Of a stretch of DNA of 36,882 nucleotides, positions 32,513 to 36,882 are shown piece by piece. The position numbers were made by a program, and so were the translations under genes. Below the pieces are notes generated by a model. That model was not told the origin of the DNA. It saw nothing but the letters and a program-made list of their open reading frames with translations, and did not search any database. This DNA comes from an uncultured Prevotella sp. Lineage in GTDB: Bacteria; Bacteroidota; Bacteroidia; Bacteroidales; Bacteroidaceae. The stretch's first letter is position 1, and every line of letters begins with the position of its first letter. Location: contig CAMAGM010000010.1 of the NCBI GenBank assembly GCA_945833995.1, forward strand, positions 1-36,882, in the 5' to 3' direction.

Positions 32513-32540
32513 AATATTCAATCTTCAACATTCAATCTTT
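32513..32540. repeat. TATTCAA/TCTTCAA heptad arm at the end of the GH16 gene
   Basis: Heptads TATTCAA, TCTTCAA and CATTCAA; on the minus strand AAGATTGAATGTTGAAG. The TGA stop codon of the GH16 gene lies in the first unit. The same unit type sits on the FecR stop codon at 12060. Confidence 0.7.
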
Positions 32541-33641
32541 ATGAAACACTCTCACGTATTCCACTTCCATTGTGCAAGGCAGTGCACCCTCGTCAACACC
32601 GTTCATACCACCCCATGAACCGCCCCATGCAAGGTTGAGTATCACGTAGAACGGAGTGTTGTAGGGCCAGTTGCGCTTGCCGCTGCCGTCGTTGGCATAA
32701 TAGAGCAGCTTCTCGCCATCTACGTATGTCTGTATATAGTCTGGAGTCCACTCCATGGCATAGACGTGGAAGTCGTCCTCAGCACCGGCAAGATAGCGTT
32801 CTTTCGTCACCTGCGTGTTGTTGGCATGATAGTGTCCGAGGGCGTGTAGGCTCGACGAGACATAGTTCGGATTCGTACCCACTTCCTCCATGATGTCCAT
32901 CTCGCCGTCGTCGGGCCATGACGTGAACTTCACGGGCATCATCCAGAAGGCGGGCCATGTACCCTTGCCCTTCGGCAGCTTTATCTTTGCCTCAATGTAG
33001 CCGTAGGTCCAGCCAGTGCGCACATTGCCGTAGAGGCGTGCGGAATACACCTTCCCGTCTTCCTTAAAGCACTTTATGCGCAGCCTTCCATCCTTTATGT
33101 CAGCCACACGCGTTCCCGCCGGAGTCTTCTCCTTCACGTAGGTCTGAAGCTCATTGTTCACCCAACCAGGGTTTGCCTCTTGGTAGCTCCACTTGTCGAG
33201 GTCGGGAACCGAGCCTGTCTCAAACTCGTCGTTCCAAACCAGCCCATAGCCTGGAATTGGACAAGTTATGGTTGTCTCGCCTGCCTCCTGCTTTACCTGA
33301 ATGGACGCACGTGCCGTTCCTGCCATCAGCGTCACCGACGCCTCACGGCTTTTGCCGGTCTCGTTGCGCTGCACCTTGATGGTGATTGTCGCGTTCTGCT
33401 GCGTCGAATTGTCGGGACTGACGTTTACCCACGTGTCGCTCACCAGTGCCGACCACTCATGATTTGCCGTTAGCGTCACGCTTTGCTCACCTGCCTCGAC
33501 ATCAAACTCCAATGCCGACTTACTAACGGAAATGGCGTCCTGGCTCACGCCAGGATCGTCATTCCCATTGTTGTCTCCACCACAAGCGGTTAGGAAAACT
33601 GATAAAAGCAGGTATATGATTAGTGAAATCTTTTTCGTCAT
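32532..33641 (-). CDS. Glycoside hydrolase family 16 endo-beta-glucanase lipoprotein with BACON domain
   Basis: Endo-acting beta-glucanase of 369 aa, probably surface-exposed. The lipobox is FLTAC (Cys20), followed by a short acidic linker. A BACON domain is at about 36-118 (ISVSKSALEFDVEAGEQSV). The GH16 jelly roll is at about 132-369. The catalytic signature is GEMDIMEEVG with Glu247 as nucleophile, Asp249 and Glu252 as acid/base. The form with a Met between Asp-Ile and Glu is typical of laminarinase-type GH16 (beta-1,3 or mixed-linkage glucan). It starts 16 bp after the glycan-binding protein gene. Cleavage products would go to SusCD and then to the GH3 enzymes. Confidence 0.94.
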   Translation of the reverse strand: MTKKISLIIYLLLSVFLTACGGDNNGNDDPGVSQDAISVSKSALEFDVEAGEQSVTLTANHEWSALVSDTWVNVSPDNSTQQNATITIKVQRNETGKSREASVTLMAGTARASIQVKQEAGETTITCPIPGYGLVWNDEFETGSVPDLDKWSYQEANPGWVNNELQTYVKEKTPAGTRVADIKDGRLRIKCFKEDGKVYSARLYGNVRTGWTYGYIEAKIKLPKGKGTWPAFWMMPVKFTSWPDDGEMDIMEEVGTNPNYVSSSLHALGHYHANNTQVTKERYLAGAEDDFHVYAMEWTPDYIQTYVDGEKLLYYANDGSGKRNWPYNTPFYVILNLAWGGSWGGMNGVDEGALPCTMEVEYVRVFHKD

Positions 33642-33657
33642 TATCTACCTTGTTTAA

Positions 33658-35595
33658 CTATTCCTTCACAAACATGATGTTGCTTATCTTGACATGCGTG
33701 CCGCCAGGAGTGCCGCCGAAGTCGAAGAAGAGCGACAGAGCGTGGGCATCATTCTGAGGCAGTTTCTGACCAGTCACCTTGTAGGTGTAAGCCTTGTCTG
33801 CCGTTATCTCGTGGCGGTCGGCGAAGAAGAAGTTGTTGTCGTGCTTCGTGCCGTCGGCATCATCCGTCTCGGTCAGCTTAATCGTCAGACCCGGTATGTC
33901 GTTGTCTGCCTCCACGGTACATGAGAAGGTGTAGCTGTCCGCCATCGTTGCGGTGAGAGTGGTGTTTATTGGGAACTGTCCCTGCCACTGCTGCGAGCCA
34001 ATACCGTCTGGAATGTCAATTTCCCAAACACTTCCGTTCTGGCTCCATTTCGGGTTGTCAATCTGACCCCAACCGTCGTTGGCAAACCATGGAGTGATGC
34101 TTACGAAAGCGTCACCGGCATCTACTGCTTTCCATAGGTTGGCATCGTCGTTATACGACAGAGCTTCCTCGAAGTAGATCTTGCTCACCTTGACAACAGT
34201 TCCTGCAGGAGTGCCGCCAAAGTCGAAGAAGAGCGACAGTGCGTGTGCGTCGCCCACTGGCAATGTCACGTTCTCAGCCTTGTAGATATAAGCCTTGTCG
34301 GCTGTAATCTGATGGCGGTCGGCGAAGAAGAAGTTGTTGTCGTGCTTCGTGCCGTCGGCATCGTCTGTCTCGGTCAGTTTTATTGTCAGACCTGGTATGT
34401 CGTTGTCTGACTCCACAACGCAATAGAAGTTGTATGCCTTGCTTTGTGAGGCGGTCAGTGTGGTATTGATTGGGAACTGTCCCTGCCACTGCTGTGAACC
34501 AAGTCCCTCAGGCATGGTGATCTGCCACGTGTCACCATTCTGTTTCCACTCTGGATTGGCAATCTGCCCCCAACCATCGTTGGCAAACCAAGGTGTAACG
34601 CTGATGAATGAATCGCCCGTGTCAACACCCTTCCAAAGGTTTGAGGCTGCGTCGTAGTTCCAGTCCATGGTAGCTCCCGGTTCGTCGCCTGGCTCTGGCA
34701 GACCAGTGTCCTCGCGGCTTGTGAATACGAGACGCCATGCTATTCCGCCATCGTCGCAAACAAGTGCGAGTCGGGTGTTTGTCAGTGCCTCTACGCGGTA
34801 GTAAGGATTGTTGTATGTTCCATCGTTAGGTATGTATGGCAGCAGGGTCTGTGGAGGGAACTGGATGTAGAGGCAGTCCTCGCCATTGAATGTGCCTGGT
34901 ATCAAGGTGTAGCTGCTGTTCTGCTCGCTAACGTTAGCCATGAAGTCGTTGCCGTCGTTGGTGTTGAACTCGGCAAACACCGAGCATCCTGTGTTTACAT
35001 ACACCGTTCCGCCCTCGCCGGGGTTGTATTTGTAGGAGCCGCCTGTTGCAGGGTCGCCATCAGAATGTGAGAATGTAACGCGGTCGTCATATATTCCCCA
35101 GTCAGCCTTGTCGTTGACACCGGCAGCCCACCATTCCGAACCGTCTGTTCCTGAAGGTCCACAGCCCATGTGTCCCTTCTCGGCATAGTCTATTCTCCAC
35201 TCCTTGTTGCAGAGGCGGTTGAAGTATGGGGTATAGTCTATCTTCGTCTCGTTGAAGGTGAACGAACCCTTTGCCGATGCCTGTGATATTCCGTTGCGGT
35301 TCATCACCTTTACCTCAAGTTGGTGAGTTCCCTGTTCCATGCTGCTATAGCTTCCTGTTGCAAGGAACGAATAAATCTTGCCGTCGAGGTACCACACTGG
35401 ATAGCAGCCCTTGAAGTCGCCGCTCACGGAGAATTCCGCGGTGTTCGTCTCTTGGTCGGTGGTCACTGTCACTTGTCTGCCATCCACCGTAGGCAGTCCG
35501 TTCTGGTCGGCTCCCTCAAACTCCTCTGGCGAGCAAGCCGTCATTGCAAGGCTTGTCATGAGGGCACAACCTATATATCTGAATATCTTGTTCAT
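33658..35595 (-). CDS. Surface glycan-binding lipoprotein with duplicated C-terminal module
   Basis: Lipoprotein of 645 aa in the SusE/F (SGBP) position of the locus. The signal peptide ends AMTAC (Cys21). An Ig/PKD-like domain covers about 35-118 and a middle domain about 120-295. Two tandem 165-aa modules follow at 313-477 and 481-645. The modules share long stretches (TPWFANDGWGQI, GSQQWQGQFPINTTL, DNDIPGLTIKLTETDDADG, HALSLFFDFGGTP) and look like beta-sandwich carbohydrate-binding modules. Their exposed Trp/Phe/Gln residues suit glucan binding. The ligand is inferred as beta-glucan from the adjacent GH16 and GH3 genes. The CBM family is not certain. Confidence 0.8.
   Translation of the reverse strand: MNKIFRYIGCALMTSLAMTACSPEEFEGADQNGLPTVDGRQVTVTTDQETNTAEFSVSGDFKGCYPVWYLDGKIYSFLATGSYSSMEQGTHQLEVKVMNRNGISQASAKGSFTFNETKIDYTPYFNRLCNKEWRIDYAEKGHMGCGPSGTDGSEWWAAGVNDKADWGIYDDRVTFSHSDGDPATGGSYKYNPGEGGTVYVNTGCSVFAEFNTNDGNDFMANVSEQNSSYTLIPGTFNGEDCLYIQFPPQTLLPYIPNDGTYNNPYYRVEALTNTRLALVCDDGGIAWRLVFTSREDTGLPEPGDEPGATMDWNYDAASNLWKGVDTGDSFISVTPWFANDGWGQIANPEWKQNGDTWQITMPEGLGSQQWQGQFPINTTLTASQSKAYNFYCVVESDNDIPGLTIKLTETDDADGTKHDNNFFFADRHQITADKAYIYKAENVTLPVGDAHALSLFFDFGGTPAGTVVKVSKIYFEEALSYNDDANLWKAVDAGDAFVSITPWFANDGWGQIDNPKWSQNGSVWEIDIPDGIGSQQWQGQFPINTTLTATMADSYTFSCTVEADNDIPGLTIKLTETDDADGTKHDNNFFFADRHEITADKAYTYKVTGQKLPQNDAHALSLFFDFGGTPGGTHVKISNIMFVKE
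33661..34659. repeat. Direct duplication of about 495 bp inside the glycan-binding protein gene
   Basis: Units 33661-34155 and 34165-34659 encode the two homologous modules. A 50-bp stretch (33812-33861 and the matching 34313-34362 region) is identical in both. This leaves a target for unequal recombination that would change module number. Confidence 0.85.
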
Positions 35596-35632
35596 ATATC
35601 GTATTTTTAAATGTTTTGTATGTTTTGCCGTC

Positions 35633-35667
35633 CTATCACCCCTCCCCGGGGAGGGGCTGGGGGTAGG
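35633..35667. repeat. GC-rich palindrome between the SusD and glycan-binding protein genes
   Basis: CCCCTCCCCGGGGAGGGG at 35639-35656 is a perfect 18-bp palindrome, enclosed by CCTA and TAGG. It occupies half of the 73-bp gap within the operon, next to the SusD stop codon. It could stabilise or attenuate the mRNA, lowering expression of downstream genes relative to SusCD. Confidence 0.75.
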
Positions 35668-35668
35668 C

Positions 35669-36882
35669 CTAATAATTATTCTGCTTCAACGTTGGGTCGG
35701 CGTCAAGCTCCGACTGTGCCAATGGAATGTGCTTCTTGCTCTCTGTCCATGAGTTGGTGCGATAGCCATACTTGTCGGGCACGAGTGTCGTGGCGGCATA
35801 GCCAGTGCGAACGAGGTCGAAGTAGCGCTTGCCCTCGCCGCAGAACTCCAAGTGGCGCTCGTTCAGGATGTTGTCGATGTTGCACTCGGTGTAGCCTTTC
35901 AGTCCGGCGCGTGTGCGCACTTGGTTCAGGTAGTTCAGTCCGTCGGCAGAGTTTCCTCCAGTGAGCACTATCAGCTCGGCAGCGTTGAGCAGTGTCTCGG
36001 CATAGCGGTAGATGCGCTTGTTGTTATTGTAGTTGAGGTTCTTCGATGTCGGGCAGTCCTTGTTGTTGTCAGAATACGGACGATATTTCTTCAACCACAA
36101 GTGAGTGTCTTGGTAACGCTCGGTGTAACTGAATTCACGCACGTCCCATACCGTAGCGTCACGACGGACATCACCCTCGGGGAACATCTCCATAGTCTCC
36201 ACTCGCATCGGCAGGAAACCCCATCCTTCCTCACCGGCATTCCAACCATCGCCACCAGGCCAGGTATTAGGAGAAATCAGTGTAGGCAACACACTACCGC
36301 CTGCAAACATAGATGTACCCCAGTCGCGCTGTGCGGCATTGTCATCATAGTTTACCTCGAAGATTGACTCCTGACACCACTCGCCAGACTCCTCCCAGAG
36401 GGCAGCGAAGTCGGGATTGAGTTCATAATCTGATGAACTGATTATCTCCTTCATATAGTTGAGTGCCTGAGCATAGCGTTGTGTATCCTTCTGATACATC
36501 ACCATCTCGGCATAGAGCATATATGCCATAGCCTGTGACACACGTCCTGCATCCTTTGCAGGCCATCTCATTGGCAGCACGTTGGAAGCGATGATATCCT
36601 CGAGCTCAGGCAACAGCTGGTTGTATATTTCGTCGGCTGTCAACTGAGGCGCTGTGTATGGCAACTCAAGATTCTCGAGATAGAAAGGCACATTGCCATA
36701 ATAATGCCACAATATATTATAATAGTACACGCGAAGGAGTCGGGCCTGAGCCTCACATTTTTTACGGTATTCTTCTGTTGCGCCACCCCAAGAGCAATAC
36801 TTGATGACGTCGTTGCAACGCTTAATACCTGAATAGAAGTCTGTCCAAAGTGTGGCAAGGGTGTTGTTGCCGTCGCCCTCGA
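35669..36882 (-). CDS. SusD/RagB-like outer-membrane lipoprotein (5' part outside window)
   Basis: The C-terminal approximately 404 residues of a SusD-type glycan-capture lipoprotein; the frame stays open to the right edge. The visible SusD features are KKCEAQARLLRVYYYNILWH followed by YGNVPFYLENL (TPR helices), RVSQAMAYMLYAEMVMYQKD, YAETLLNAAELIVLTGGNS with LNQVRTRAGLKGY, and NERHLEFCGEGKRYFDLVRTGYA. The C-terminus is SKKHIPLAQSELDADPTLKQNNY. The partner SusC should lie just right of the window. The downstream genes encode the glycan-binding protein, GH16 and GH3 enzymes. Confidence 0.93.
   Translation of the reverse strand, partial: EGDGNNTLATLWTDFYSGIKRCNDVIKYCSWGGATEEYRKKCEAQARLLRVYYYNILWHYYGNVPFYLENLELPYTAPQLTADEIYNQLLPELEDIIASNVLPMRWPAKDAGRVSQAMAYMLYAEMVMYQKDTQRYAQALNYMKEIISSSDYELNPDFAALWEESGEWCQESIFEVNYDDNAAQRDWGTSMFAGGSVLPTLISPNTWPGGDGWNAGEEGWGFLPMRVETMEMFPEGDVRRDATVWDVREFSYTERYQDTHLWLKKYRPYSDNNKDCPTSKNLNYNNNKRIYRYAETLLNAAELIVLTGGNSADGLNYLNQVRTRAGLKGYTECNIDNILNERHLEFCGEGKRYFDLVRTGYAATTLVPDKYGYRTNSWTESKKHIPLAQSELDADPTLKQNNY

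Overview
The window looks like a chromosomal segment of a Bacteroidales bacterium, most likely Prevotellaceae (Prevotella/Segatella-like). The reasons are SusC/SusD pairs, a FecR/ECF sigma pair with a Bacteroidetes-type DUF4974 C-terminus, DUF2851 and DUF3109 proteins, LruC and BACON domains, promoters of the Bacteroidetes type (-7 TAnnTTTG, -33 TTG), and few Shine-Dalgarno sequences. I see no tRNA, rRNA, CRISPR array, insertion sequence or phage gene.

Layout. (1) 283-13843: two paralogous Na/Pi-cotransporter genes in opposite orientation bracket a 10-kb island. The island holds a minus-strand operon (secreted 649-aa protein with a DsbD-alpha-like tail, STN-type SusC, SusD, TlpA-like thioredoxin lipoprotein) and a divergent ECF sigma/FecR pair, which together look like a cell-surface-signalling import system with a thiol-redox component. 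(2) 13925-25813: housekeeping genes. These are a TGS/ThrRS-like nucleoside kinase, dusB, dprA, a thioesterase, a DUF2851 protein, dapB, lepB, a degenerate lepB paralogue, a WbqC-family gene, an AraC regulator, a DUF3109 protein and ung. (3) 25970-27704: a LruC-domain lipoprotein and a 5'-truncated remnant of what is probably an MFS transporter. (4) 27691 to the right edge: a minus-strand polysaccharide utilisation locus (partial SusD, surface glycan-binding lipoprotein with a duplicated module, GH16 with BACON domain, two GH3 enzymes). The enzyme set points to a beta-glucan such as laminarin or mixed-linkage glucan.

The most unusual signal is a family of modular repeats spread over the whole window. 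Purine-rich tandem arms with 7-bp (sometimes 8- or 9-bp) units stand as inverted pairs around a core of about 42-43 nt. Arm sequences differ from copy to copy (GGTAGAG, GGAGTGA, GGTGAGA, GGAGTTAAA), but several cores are recognisably related. Copies sit directly on stop codons of many genes. Different arm types also occur in frame at two equivalent positions in both GH3 genes. This looks like a dispersed, expandable element that remodels gene 3' ends and protein linkers, and it is the best candidate here for something undescribed.
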